Source of the DNA: Paramarasmius palmivorus | Lineage: Eukaryota > Basidiomycota > Agaricomycetes > Agaricales > Marasmiaceae | Assembly: GCA_037176845.1 (NCBI GenBank) | Contig: JAYKXP010000014.1 | Coordinates: forward strand, 434,001-498,000 | Length of the DNA: 64,000 bases | Direction: 5' to 3' | Notes under the pieces: model-generated | Seen by the model: the letters and a program-made list of their open reading frames with translations, nothing else | Told to the model about the DNA's origin: nothing | Databases searched by the model: none | Position numbers and translations under genes: made by a program | In this document: positions 45,438 through 57,108 of the stretch, one piece after another | How the letters are laid out: the number at the start of each line of letters is the position of its first letter | How positions within the stretch are numbered: position 1 is the stretch's first letter

Positions 45438-46290
45438 GGACTGTAGTGTTATACTGGGATATATTGCTTACTCAAAGTTCTACGCATGCTGATTGACGTC
45501 TCTTATTTTGGTTCAGGAGCAGGGCAAGGCCACCTAGCCACACATTAACATTGTTCGTACCTCTCGATATTATTGGAATCCATTGAACTACTTATCGAAG
45601 ACATAATTGCGTTGGGCCAGTTACGGACGTACATAAGGTGAGTTAAAGACCATACTTTTTGACTTCAAAGTTATCTGTGTCTTATCTGCTATTCTAGACT
45701 TCTATCATATGGACCACTGTATTCACGTACAGAACTATCAGTTCCTCTCACTAAATCCCCTATCATCAGCGAAAGTTTTCGATCCACTTGCATTGCCGCC
45801 TATCTCGATGTCCTCACGAAATCCTTTGTATTGAAGAACTCCACAAGCATCACCATATCACCGTCATTCTCAGCCACGGGCACTCTCAAACTCCGTCCCT
45901 TGTTCATTTTGCCACCATCATCCAACCCGCTATCTCATCTGTCGAACGGAAAGCAATGTCATAATTCGATTTCGTGGACCGGTAGTAATGAATTTGGTCA
46001 AGACTCGGGGCGCTGGTTGCATTCCCTTGCTCCAAGGCAAATAGAGCCCAGACGCGATATATGGTCGAAATTCTGCACAATACGTTGTCCCTTAATGTCC
46101 CTGGCATACCATCGGAGCTTTTCAGGGCATCTTGCGCCGACTGCGCCGACTTTCAGGAGAAGTCGGCAGTAATCCGCTGTTCCTTGCTCCTTCTGCTGAG
46201 TCCTGATGTTCGAGTCTGGAGGTTTTCCTTCAAACACGGCGTTTCGCGGCGAGGGCTCCCCCGAAATCACACCGGCTAAAGCGGTCAGGA
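45229..46290 (+). repeat. Inverted duplication, right arm (partner 13943-15018)
   Basis: Starts inside the F-box gene's coding sequence at GGTGCTGCC and runs through its 3' end and ~850 bases downstream to GGTCAGGA at 46290. Downstream of 45437, frames such as 45831-46172 (+) and 45998-46381 (-) are shared with the left arm, but neither gives a convincing protein. They may be further LRR exons, gene remnants or simply duplicated noncoding DNA. Confidence 0.85.
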
Positions 46291-46809
46291 GACTTCGTCC
46301 CTTTTCGGGTCTATCTCTTTCATTTGCATCTGCTCTCATCGAACTCATTCCAGTTGGCGGATCACGCCGACCCACTTCCAACTAGTCAATCATAACGACC
46401 CTTACGACCAATGTTATCCTTAAATTCCGTTTCACCTGTATAATCTGCATTTTCGCGAGGTTGTATGATGTTTGAGACTTAATACTAGGTGTCAATTTTT
46501 GGACGAAATACGTACACTTATTTACCACGCACACCCAACATGTACATACATCACTTTCTTACTCAAACCATAACGTTGTCGTGTGCACATCGCCCTTTGG
46601 GCTCGTTTTCCGTCCGTCTCGCACCTTCTGAGCTCTCAAGGAGTATCATTCGGGTTTGCAGCCGTGACAGTCCCACAAGGGAACAGCCGGATACTACTTT
46701 GTTCAACTACGGCGAGCTCACCCCACAAGGAGATGGTAGACCGCAGGTCCCGAAGTAGCAAGGAAAAAAACACAAAATGTAGAGAGCAACCAAAAATCAC
46801 AACGGGGCA
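46291..46809. other. Unassigned stretch between duplication arm and LINE remnant
   Basis: No gene supported. The plus-strand frames at 46489-46758 and 46583-47092 have no family features and the latter runs antisense through the retrotransposon remnant. Confidence 0.35.
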
Positions 46810-47665
46810 TCACCCGAAGAAGAGTCCGGACACGTCATCGCCGTCCTCAGCAACCACCAGAATCCCATTGACCGACCCCTCGACCAATTCTTTGCAAAAA
46901 TCCATCCAAGCATCCACTCCTATTGCAACAAACCTCGCACAGGGAATAACTTCCTCCCAAGCACACTCTTTCAGAAAGAGGAAAGGGTCTTCATCGGCCA
47001 GCAACACTCGTCCCACTTGCTCGAAGAAGCTCCGTCTAAAAGGTCCCCGAATACAACGACATTTCAGCAAAACATGCTCCGGCGTCTCATAGTCCTCTGC
47101 ACACGCACGACACAGGAAAGAGCATCATCCCTCTCACCCACATCCTTCCCCGCCGATACCAGGAACACAGCGGGTACGAGCGCTCCACAGAGCAACTGTG
47201 TCAATCGTCGTCGGTGATGATGATTCGAGACGCGCGCGCGCAAGGCAACACATCTGTACGAGGGTTTTATGTGTGAGACGGGGTCTTCAGGTTCAATCCT
47301 GTTGCGTAGGAGAGACAAACGTGAGTACTGGTCTATGCATGACTGAAGATTTTGACAAGAATCAACTGTTGTACCGCAGAGCAGGTCAGTTCCGGCTACC
47401 AGGGCGACTCAATTCCTTCGGCTCCAGGAAGATTCGCCACAGCCCACTGTACATCCATCAGCCAACAAGAAGCGTTCAGAACACGAAGGTGGCAATTCTC
47501 GCGGAGAGCCAGGGATGCATAGTGATCGGGTGGAAGGGAGAGTAGGTAATCCATGTACCTGAGGGTGAGGATGAGTCGTCGGGTACGCAGGCTGGGCACA
47601 ATACCAGTCTCAGTATGCAATACCGCAATCATAGATCTTGACCCAAGACCGAGCATCCTGCGCAT
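46810..47665 (-). mobile_element. Non-LTR (LINE) retrotransposon remnant, C-terminal part
   Basis: The minus strand carries the region downstream of the reverse transcriptase core of basidiomycete LINE-like elements: RRMLGLGSRSMIAVLHTETG, then RRLILTLRYMDYLLSLPPDHY, RRLTQLLCGALVPAVF and a CCHC-like finger (CRACAEDYETPEHVLLKCRC). These pieces are in three frames with stops and a 2-base slip at about 47115, so the element is dead. The catalytic YxDD region is missing, as is any clear 3' poly-A or target duplication. The family assignment is from recognised style, not a search. Confidence 0.6.
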
Positions 47666-47701
47666 AAACAGGTGACGGGTCCGAATCTTACGCGTTCAAC
47701 G

Positions 47702-47862
47702 ATCTACCGCGAACTACCAATTACTACCCCAGCTCCGCTATAAATCCACAACAGTTACTTCGTACGTTACTAATACGAATTGTCCCTGTCGTCGACGTCT
47801 ATCTATCGCGAACTACCAATTACTACTCCAGCTCCGCTGTAAATCCACAACAGTTACTTCGT
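47702..47862 (+). repeat. 62-bp direct repeat, two copies
   Basis: Units at 47702-47763 and 47801-47862 start ATCTA(C/T)CGCGAACTACC and end AACAGTTACTTCGT. They differ at only 3 of 62 positions by eye, and their starts are 99 bases apart. They lie just beyond the 5' side of the LINE remnant. They may be a fragment of a tandem promoter array or a minisatellite. Confidence 0.8.
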
Positions 47863-48866
47863 CAAATTACATAACTACAAGACCGCGTATGTGAATTTCT
47901 GCTCCTCAAACACTCAGCTTACATCCAATGCTCTTTCAGGCCTCAGGCCTCAGGGGTGACACGAGACTCGAGCAGCAATCTTGTACCACCCTTTTGTCGC
48001 ATTTGTCTCAACAGTTATCATCCTCATTCCAATATTTCGGGTCCTTCCGTATGGCACCCCGTGGCAGGTATCATGTATGTCGATTTCTGGCAGAGTCTTT
48101 GAACACCACGATCACCTCGGCCATAGCCAGATGAGGAGCTTCGCGATCGAATTCGACGATGCGACCGCATGCTGGACTTATTCTCGTGTTGAGACTAGGG
48201 TGGACACGAGTGAGTTCATCCTAGTGCCTGTACATTATATTGACGTAGCTCAGACATCCATGTAGAGCCTGCCGCCGTTCATGTTAGTAACGCAAGGTTG
48301 TGCAGTATGTGGAGCCTGGTGCCGGCAAGCACGCTAGGCGCCAACCAGGTGCCTTCGGTCCTTTTGCGTTTGCATCACCTTCGACTATTCACAGGTTTGT
48401 AATTTCAGAGGCTACGAACCTGCGGTGATTCACAGATCGGACTCTAAAAAGTGGGCAGATTTCTGCTACTGAACGGCCTGAGTGCCGAAAGTAATCCATA
48501 TATGTCGACGTGTTGTGGAATGCTCAAATGAACTGCTGCTTCCCAAGCTGCAGTCTTGCTGCAGTCGAATACATGCCGATTCAGCATGGTTTGGATAGCA
48601 ATGTGCCACTTTGAATTCATGAAGGAGGCGAGGCTTGTATGATTTACCGATCCGTGCAACTCTGGTGTCAGGCAACAGCAGGTAATGGCTATCGTCGTAC
48701 ACAAAACAGGGTTATTGATTTCTAAAGCTTGAAGGTTGACTCTCACGTGTTGCACCATTCAAATAAGGCTGCAAGTCTGTTTCTAATTCCACCCTATGCG
48801 GCTTGCATCCTCAGAGCACACTTCCCTTTTTTCACTTCACGAGCTAGCACAAGTGTCAAGTCCCAC
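47863..48866. other. Intergenic upstream of the DUF2235-WD40 gene
   Basis: No supported gene. A short tandem repeat of GGCCTCA (AGGCCTCAGGCCTCAGG) lies near 47939-47955. Minus-strand frames at 48444-48758 have no recognisable content. The apparent earlier start of the next gene (48729) is TTG, not ATG. Confidence 0.4.
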
Positions 48867-51800
48867 ATGAATACAACAAACGATGAAGGAGAATCGGGCA
48901 CCTCATCAGAAATGATACGACCAATCGTTTCACAGACAGACTCGCCTTTTCACGGCACATCCAGCATCCATTCGCTGACAGAGGAGAATTTGCACAGGGT
49001 GCAGGAGTGTTACGATCAGCTGGGCGTTGATTCGAGCACACTGTCAGAGGAGGATGCATCACATATGTCGGAATCATTACCATCTCCTGCTCCGACGCAG
49101 GGTGAGGTATTGCCCGATACTGACAGTGAATTGGAGTGGCAGCTATCAAGGGCCGTTGAGAACATGGTGAGTTCGAGATATATCACAAGCTAGGAGAGTG
49201 CTCACTATTTGGTCAGATAATTCTACATCCCAAAAACGGCGATATCTGCTGCTCTTCCCACCCTCACACTTCTGCTGGAAGGAATTTGGTCGTTTGCATC
49301 GACGGGACTTCGAATCAGTTTAGTAAGAAGGTGAGCACTATCATCGTTTTCAGCCTACGGGGACTTAGATTGGTTTTCAGAATACAAACATCGTAGAACT
49401 TTATAGCAGGCTGGTTAAAGATCAAAACCAGGTCACATTTTACAACAGTGGTATTGGTACATATGCAACGCCATCTTGGAGATCCTTTGCCTATTACAAG
49501 AAAGTTATTGGTCACAAGCTTGACCTTGCTATTGCATGGTAATCTGGATCACGCTGTGTTTGATACCTCCTGATTGTTTATTTCACAGGCGATTTGAAAG
49601 AATATTACTTGATGCTTATCGTTGGCTAAGTGAAAGGTATAAGGATGGTGACAAGATCTTTCTCTTCGGTAAGGTTTACAATTACCGTAATTGTCACTAA
49701 TAGTGACTCGTTTTCCTGTTTGTTGCAGGCTTTTCCAGGGGCGCCTATCAAGCCCGAGTACTGTCTGCTATGATAGAAAAGGTTCGTCTCTTTTATGTTT
49801 CGCAACGAGCTCAGAATCAAAATACTATATACCAAGGTTGGACTTATTCACGAGGGAAACGAAGATCAAATACCCTTGTGTGTACACTCCTTCACTTATC
49901 TTTATTTCGGGCTAACCGTTGACTTCTATCTCTTAGTGCATATGAATTGTATTGCGCTTCATCTGATACATCCATGCCAAAACAATCCCAAGACATGGAT
50001 ATGGCTGCGCGGTTCAAGAAGACCTTCTCCAGAAAAGACGTAAAGGTTCATTTTGTAGGCGCTTGGTATGCCGCATCATACATACGTATTTGAGCCACAC
50101 GTTAACCTTTCATAAACAGGGACACTGTTTCTGCGATTGGATTGGTCAAATCTGATCAGAATCTGCCTCTGACAACTTTGGGAATGAAACACGTGTGCTA
50201 TTTCCGGCACGCTCTCGCGCTCCATGAACGACGGGTCAAGTTCTTACCTGAATACGCATACGGAGGCGTAGGCCCACTACCACATGACTGTTGTGGCGCG
50301 ATGCCACACACCAAGGAAGTGTGGTTCGCTGGGACCCACTCAGACATGTAAGTGTCATCGGTGTACTTTTACGTTCGGTATGCTGAAGTAAGAGCAGTGG
50401 GGGAGGGAACACCGAAAACATAAAGCTCAATACCAATGGGCCTTCTTTGCGATGGATGATCACGGAGGCTCGGAAGGCGGGACTGTGTATTGAATCATTC
50501 AGTGGTAATTGGGCGACAATCGAGAGGACAGGTGAAATCAATGAATCCTTAACAATACCTTGGTGGCCACTTGAATTTCTTCCTCTGAAAAGGCTGCAAT
50601 ACAACCGTGACCACGATGAGACTGCTAGCTTCACATATTGGTAATGTTACTACCTAAAAGACGTTTTCCTCATCTCACCTAGTTTTTTGTATAGGCCACA
50701 CCTCGGGTGCCGTCGTGACATTGCCAACGGACAGCTCATACATAACACCGTATACCGAAGTGATGATGTCAGATACAAGGAATTTTTGCCAGCACACATC
50801 CGCGAAGGCCCGAATGCGGCACCGGTAGAGCCAGACGATGCAGACCATCTAACCCTCTATCTGGTATTCACTGTCAAAAACCTCTGCAAGGCGAGGGACC
50901 CTGAATCAGAAGAAAAAATTATCAAGAACCTCGAAAAATTTATAGAGAATTTGTATAGCATTGGTACGTACATCTACTCACAGTTGCTCGAACGTGAATT
51001 GACAACATTTGCTTATAGAGGACTTGACCTTCATGGACTTGTATGACAGCCTTTTTCGACCACCGAAGGCCATTCTCGACAGTGATCCGAGACTGGTACA
51101 AACCCGGGCAACTATGTTAGCGCTGAATGTTGTCATGAACAAAGGCTTAGGTCGTGACAGCATCTGTGGCCCAAACGAGAAGACTCGGAAGCACATGAGC
51201 TTGATGCCTCCCATAATCCAACGGTTGCTCAAGTCTCCTGCATCGAACTCTGTTGCCAAAAGCTTTCTTTCCCTTAGATGCTTGCGTATGTTTGCAAATT
51301 ACTTGTATTGCCACATCTCTGACGTCGAGGCCTGTTATAGCTTTTGTCCGAACGTTTTCAGAGAAAAACGTTGTTGATGCAGTCTCGGTTTCCCCGAACG
51401 GTGCACTCATTGCATGGATCGTAGATCACAACATCGTGGTATATGAATTCGAAAGCTTGGAGTCCCATGCTTCGATGTCGACAGAAACTCATTCAGGACA
51501 TATCGCCTTCTCTCGCGACAGCGACTGGATCATCGCAGGCTATGCCAATGGCAGCATTGGCTTCTGGTACATGGGCACAATCTCCCAATTATGCTTCAAT
51601 AATAAACACCCTACCAGGATAATGGCGGTCGCGTTCAGTCCTTGTACCAATGCACTTGCTCTTTCCGCTTCCTCTGATGGCTCCATATTTGTATGGCGTA
51701 TTCCTAATTTCAGAAGTCATGGCCAGATTCTGGCTGAAGATGGTCTTACCAGCGCCGCATTTTCTCCAGATGGCTCAAAAATCATATCGTCTCACATGTC

Positions 51801-52480
51801 TGGGAATATCCATGTGTGGGACGCTCAAGGTCGACATTTATTTCGTTATCACCTCCCTGAGGACGTCGCTTCTGTCGCATTCTCGGTAGATGGCAATCAC
51901 GTGTTTGCTGGAACACGCTCTGGACGAATATGGGAGTTATACCGCGGTGACGGTGACACAATCTTGAAGGTCGAAGTCGGAAAAGTAGGAGAAGTGGCCA
52001 GGTCCCTTGCTGTTTCCAGTGATGGGAAGTACCTGGCAGCTATTGGTGCAATTGGCTTCTGCGTATGGAACATTCAGGAATCAAATCGCTTCCAGATGGG
52101 TGCAATATTACACCAAACTCCAAATAGTGTCGTCTTTTCTCACCAGCACCCATCCCTTCTGATCATCACGCATGCCAACCAGATCGAATTCTGGGACGTT
52201 GGTGGCCCTGCTGGGGATTATATCGTGGAATTGCTACTGAAGCAAGGAACTGAAGCCGAGTCTTTTAGATCGGGGGCTAAACGATGTGAACATTGTAAAT
52301 CGAGACACCGCTTCGGATGGTATAATCATACTTAGTCCGGAGATTTGGTTTGTGGCAGACTGCATATATAAGGGACTTTTCAGGTTACCAGCGAAGTGGT
52401 TGAAACCATTCAATTGGGCATCTGGAATCCTTATCTCCCCTAGACAAGCCAAACCACCCCGACTCGTACCTCGTGTATAA
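48867..52480 (+). CDS. DUF2235 (Tle1-like) alpha/beta hydrolase fused to a WD40 propeller
   Basis: ATG 48867 opens a Ser/Glu-rich leader of ~95 residues. The DUF2235 domain follows across small exons: NLVVCIDGTSNQFSKK, NTNIVELYSRLV, YNSGIGTYATPS, the nucleophile elbow KIFLFGFSRGAYQARVLSAMIEKVGL (GxSxG), VHFVGAWDTVSAIG (candidate Asp) and RHALALHERRVKFLPEY (candidate His). WWPLEFLPL and ~100 helical residues link to WD-like repeats: VVDAVSVSPNGALIAWIVD, AFSRDSDWIIAGYANGSIGFW, MAVAFSPCTNALALSASSDGSIFVW, SAAFSPDGSKIISSHMSGNIHVWD and VAFSVDGNHVFAGTRSGRIW. DUF2235 includes bacterial Tle1 phospholipases; substrate here is unknown. No NACHT or NB-ARC domain is seen. Near 52210-52276 a weak intron (GTGGCC...TTTTAG) is needed to continue to 52480; otherwise the frame ends at 52335. 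Confidence 0.75.
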
Positions 52481-52567
52481 TCAAAATTATTCCAGCCTTA
52501 CCTACCAATACCATGCAAACTATGTACGCTAACGGGTATCCCATAAATTTACTATTCCACCCATGAA

Positions 52568-54247
52568 TTAAAAGTCCTGGAACCATCCAGCCCTAGTCAT
52601 TTCATCTGCAAGACCTTCCCAGTGTCGTCTGCGAGCCTTCCGACCAGCCAGTTCCGTCGCAAACCTATCAATTGTTCCGTCAAAACAGGCTGAACAAAGG
52701 TGTTAACCTTCATACCTCAAACATTCATCCAATCTCCAGCGCCCTTTATCCCCTTGATCCACCGAGAAACTACCACCTCCAACCGGTGTGTATGGTCCAC
52801 CTGGCGCAATCTTCCTACTCAGGGCATATATCATCCCAGCCACAAATGCGTCTTGCGCGCCAACCTCATCCACTACACCATCATCTACATCTCGATCAGG
52901 AACCTCCGTACCTTGCGAGTCGGTATCATGGTCGTCTTCATAAATCGCTCCAGAGTCCCGATACCTGCTACTACTCGCAGGCCCAGGAGACCTTGACCTC
53001 GAACGCGCTCGAGGCTCCGACGGAGCAGAAAGAGTATCCCGAGCTGAGAATGCACTGGATGAAGGAGTTCGACTCCTTCCATCAGCCCAAAAGTCGCTGC
53101 CTGAACGAACAGATCGGATGTCGTCGGATGTGACTGAAGTGTCGGGATTGTCCTTCTTCTTTGGTCGTTGAGGTACGACTCTTCGTTCGTCGACCCAGCC
53201 TGAGCTTTGGAAGTACTCTTGCGTGGGTAGCGAGAGTACTGCGGCACCTTCTTCACCCCAATGAGCGACGAGAAGGGCGTGAGGAGGTGCGATGTGTGTT
53301 AACGAGAGGAGGAATGCTCGGGGTGTAGTCGCGTAATGAGGTGAGTTTGCTTGAGCGTAGTACTTGTTCACGAATAGCACGTCTGCGTGTGGGATGAGCT
53401 AGTGAGTAGAATATTAGTCCTTGAAACACTTTGGTGAAAGCACGAAATTCACACCGCTTCAACACCTTGTCGGCCTTTCCGGCCAACGTCGACACTGAAA
53501 ACACAGTGATGCCTCCACTTTCGTTCGCGTGCTAGCCCATCGAGACCTGTAATGTTGCTGAGAGTCGTCTTGACAGACCTTCCTTCGAAATGAAGCCAAT
53601 CGAAAGGCGCGGGACTGTGACGATTGTAGCCTGGCGTGAATGGCGGGGCACTCATGCTTGGGCGTGGAGTAGATGGACCTGAGGAACCAGGGGTTGTCGA
53701 ATGAGCGGGAGGCGTGCCTGGCGCCATTGATGGATAATTTTCTGGGGCGAGAATGGGACCAAGAAGCGAAATGAATTCCTCATGGGTGATATCGGGCAAT
53801 GGGTTGTGGTTGACCACGGTGCGAGTATCGTTATCGCCTGGTTCAGTGGGTGAGCGAGACAAAACTGCGCAAGTCATGGTAACACTCACTTGCATGTAAA
53901 ACCCATGCACTCGGAACGCTAGCATTCGGCCATACTTTGCAGAACCTCGTGGTGACACCTTCCCTCTCCAGGTCATTAATCAACATCCTTCCATCCTCAT
54001 TACCACCCAGAGAAGCTACAAGTGCAGCTTCTACACAAGAGAACTGAGCCAAAAGAGACAGGATAGCACTGGCGGATCCTCCGCGGTTTTTTTCGACAGA
54101 GTGAGCACGAACGACCGTTGCTGGTGCCGGATGACATGGCACGGTGAGTGTATGTGTGAGAAATAATGTTCCAGAGGCGATTATATGCAACGGACGTGCT
54201 TGAGGAAAATACTGAGTATCTTGGGACTCCTTGCGTAGCCTGGCCAT
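52568..54247 (-). CDS. PfkB/ribokinase-family carbohydrate kinase
   Basis: ATG 54247 (MARLRKESQDTQYF) is the first true ATG; the frame's earlier codon is TTG. N-terminal PfkB features: HIIASGTLFLTHTL, then EKNRGGSASAILSLLAQF (sugar-binding GG motif) and ALVASLGGNEDGRMLINDLEREGV. Later: DWLHFEGRSVKTTL, FSVDVGRKGRQGVEA, HADVLFVNKYYA and LLVAHWGEEGAAVL. The C-terminal signature is DEVGAQDAFVAGMIYAL, where the usual GAGD is GAQD; the catalytic Asp is kept. Two disordered Ser/Pro-rich insertions (around SMAPGTPPAHSTTPGSS and between the GEEGA strand and the signature) make it longer than ordinary ribokinases. It resembles ketohexokinase-like fungal PfkB proteins; substrate unknown. Confidence 0.78.
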
Positions 54248-55410
54248 CTGCAAGGAGTGAAGGAAAGACTGTCGGAGACTCAGAGAGGGCGAGAGTCGGC
54301 CGCACGCATGTGAGATTTACGCGTTTCGGGTAAATCAGATATACCTGTTAGCCGATCTGGCTATAAATGACAAGTCAAAGTCTAGATTTTGAGAGACTGG
54401 ATACAGGAAACGACTTACAGCTGGTATTGAGGGAAATGAAAGACGCTGGAGATGTCCGTGTAACATTCTGGTTCTTTTGGTTCTTTTGCTGCAGAATTCT
54501 GGCGCCTATTTCGGTCTGACCTGCCCTAAAGTCATGGTATATGGAAGCGGCCCATGCGCCTCCCACGGGTTTCTTTAGCATTTGCTCCTCTTCACCCTAC
54601 GGGCCTAGAGTACACTACAGTGTGGATTTCTATACTGGTTTGTCGTTCTCAATTTCTTCTAAGTAGCTTATGAGCTGACTCTCCTTCAGTGGTGTGGTTC
54701 AGTTCGGATTTCTTTGATTTCTGGATTGAAGTCCAGCTGTAGCCTTTCGTGACAGACGAATGGTGAGATAAACCAGCATTCTCTGTAGTGACAGCACGAC
54801 TGACCTGAACTTTTTGTTCCAGTATCATTTGACTGTCAAGCGAATATCAGTCTAGCAGCAGGGCGTTGTGGTATGGTATGTGCCCCCTTTATCTCTCATC
54901 ACCTCTCCTAATCAGATTCTTTCATAGACGGCTTCTGTGTCGTGCGGCTTTCGAGGCGCTCGTTCGCAAAGTGTTTTCCTGACCAGGAGACGGTCTAGAT
55001 GAGGTTGATGGAGCCGGACGCTTACCGATGTGGCTCGGCTGCTAGGTGCAGAAACATCACGGCGGTAGAGACGTTTCGGACTAGCACCCGCTCGTGTCCC
55101 TCTGGTTGACTCGTTACCACGTTTTTCAAATTAAATAACCCAGACCACTCTTTTGTTGTATGTCCTCGTCAATATAGGATAATATCAGCGAACTATAATT
55201 TTGTGTTGAAAAATTGTTATCTCTGACGTTGTGAGTCGTGCAGGAGTGGACGCGTCACGATGTCGGCAGGTCTAAGCGTGAGCGCCAAAACTCCTGGTCG
55301 TTGTACAGAGCGACGTCGACGGGTAATTTCTTCAAAATTTCCTTGACCACTTTCACGATGGTACTTGACCAGTCTTTTTCACTGCCTTCAATAACTCATA
55401 CTGATCGTAG
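54248..55410. other. Intergenic, nothing recognised
   Basis: A 1.2 kb divergent gap between the kinase (start 54247 -) and the RMND1-family gene (start 55411 +). The short frames (for example 54375-54581 -) have no recognisable content. No snRNA, tRNA or transposon signature was recognised by eye, although a structured RNA cannot be excluded. Confidence 0.35.
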
Positions 55411-56887
55411 ATGCGGTGTGCCATACAAGTATTCCGTCCAGTCGTGTCAAGACAGTCCAAGGTTCCCTTCACCACTTCATTTAGGCTCTTCGCAACAGAT
55501 TCAAGGTCAACAAAAGATGCCGATCCTGACTCATTGAAATCAAAACCAAAGGCAAAAACACCTCTTCGGCGTTCAGCCTCTGCCTCTCTTCCAATTCGAT
55601 CAAACCCAACACCAACACGAAGCGATATCCAACCCGTATTCACCCTCGCTACATCACAACGATATCTCTTATCACGTCTTCGTGGTCATCCAAATCCTCC
55701 GCCAAACTCCCGAATACTACACGAATCGTGGTGGGTGCCTTACTGGGGACCGGACGGCAAGAAGGGCGAGGTGTTTGTGTTCGGGAATGGAAGTTTCGTA
55801 TGTTGGGGCCTGGAGGAGGAAGATGCACAGAAATTCGCGAACGATGTCCTTGGACGTGTTCCTGGCTTCCAGGTAGCGCCACTCAAAGTAGCAGAGACGG
55901 AGGAGCTAGAGTTTGTGACGGATCCTGAGGAGTGAGTGGTGCGTGTTTTTGCTTGGGTTGGATGGTACTAATTGCCTTGCCTTCTACTAGGGAAACGCGT
56001 CTACAAGGAGACTTGATTATACTTGGACGCACACCGTCAACGACGGAAGAGGATTCTGTGCCTACGATAACACCCACTATGGCATTACCGGAGGAGTCGT
56101 TACTCGCACGATACGCGTTTTCGCAAGCTCTTTCGCGTTCGACGGCCTTGTCAGCGTTGGAGGAATCTTTGGACGATTATCTGTCATCTATGGCCGAGCT
56201 CCCTCATTCATTAGAGGAGACAGGAAAGCCGGGAATGGGACGGAAGCAGCTCATTATGAAACTTGGACAACTTATGAAGTTTAGGCAAGGTCTTAACCTC
56301 AACAAGGAAAACTTCAGTGATGTTCCTGGTAGGTCTGTTCATCGTGAGTCGTGGAAGTGACGTGACTGACGAGCTTTTGAAGACTTTTATTGGGAACGGC
56401 CTGAACTTGAACGTATGTTTTAGCTATTATGACGCCTGCTGTTATCTTAAGTTACCGTTCATTTCTCAGGCTACTTCAAGTCGATGAGCAAAGCGCTGGA
56501 GATCAGCTTGCGAACGAATTCCGTGAACGACAAGATCACATATGCCGCGGAGGTAAGCCTGTTGGTGCTTAGGGATTCGAGATATCTAAACCACATCCCT
56601 AGGTTCAATCTGTTCTTAGGCAGCTCCTCACGGAAGTAAGTGTTGCTCATAATAACAAACCCAAGCATGTGCTAACCCTCGGCTTCTCAGTCCTCGTCTC
56701 ATAGGATGGAGTTGGTCATTATAGCTCTTATCGCAGTTGAAGTTGTTATCGTAAGTTCCTTAGTGAATCTTTCCACTCATTCACTGACGACGAGTATAAG
56801 GCCCTCATTCGAGAAGGTCCCGAACTATGGAACAAGCTACGAGGAAAGTCGCACGAAGGAGAGGATGCACCGAAGCAGATTGCTTGA
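55411..56887 (+). CDS. RMND1/Mrx10-family (DUF155) mitochondrial protein
   Basis: Homolog of human RMND1 and yeast mitochondrial Ydr282c/Mrx10, inner-membrane proteins that support mitochondrial translation. ATG 55411 opens a basic Ser-rich presequence (MRCAIQVFRPVVSRQSKVPF). The conserved body has EVFVFGNGSFVCWGLEEEDAQKF, LQGDLIILG, RYAFSQALSRSTALSALEESLDDY, GRKQLIMKLGQLMKFRQGLNLNKENFSDVPDFYWERPELER, YFKSMSKALEISLRTNSVNDK and SSSHRMELVIIALIAVEVVI, a hydrophobic C-terminal segment. A last exon gives ALIREGPELWNKLRG and ends QIA at 56887. Six short introns. Length ~430 residues fits the family. Converges with the complex I gene. Confidence 0.82.
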
Positions 56888-57108
56888 ACGACACCTAGAG
56901 GCTAGACCATCTCTATCCATTCTTTACTGACACGCACACACACACACCCTACTCATCTGTTAATCTTAATACCAAATATGTATGTTGGAATATAGCAGTC
57001 GTCTAGAGAGTACAATCGCGAACTTGGTTTGTCCGACCGAACAACTCTGGTGTGTGATGTGAACAGGACGCGATCTGTTTTCTTCCATCTTCGGAAAAGG
57101 TGTATGGT

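Noticed and set aside
47288..47302. GGTTCAATCC resembling a tRNA B box
   Set aside because: The flanking bases do not form a T-stem or acceptor stem, and the site is inside the LINE coding remnant.
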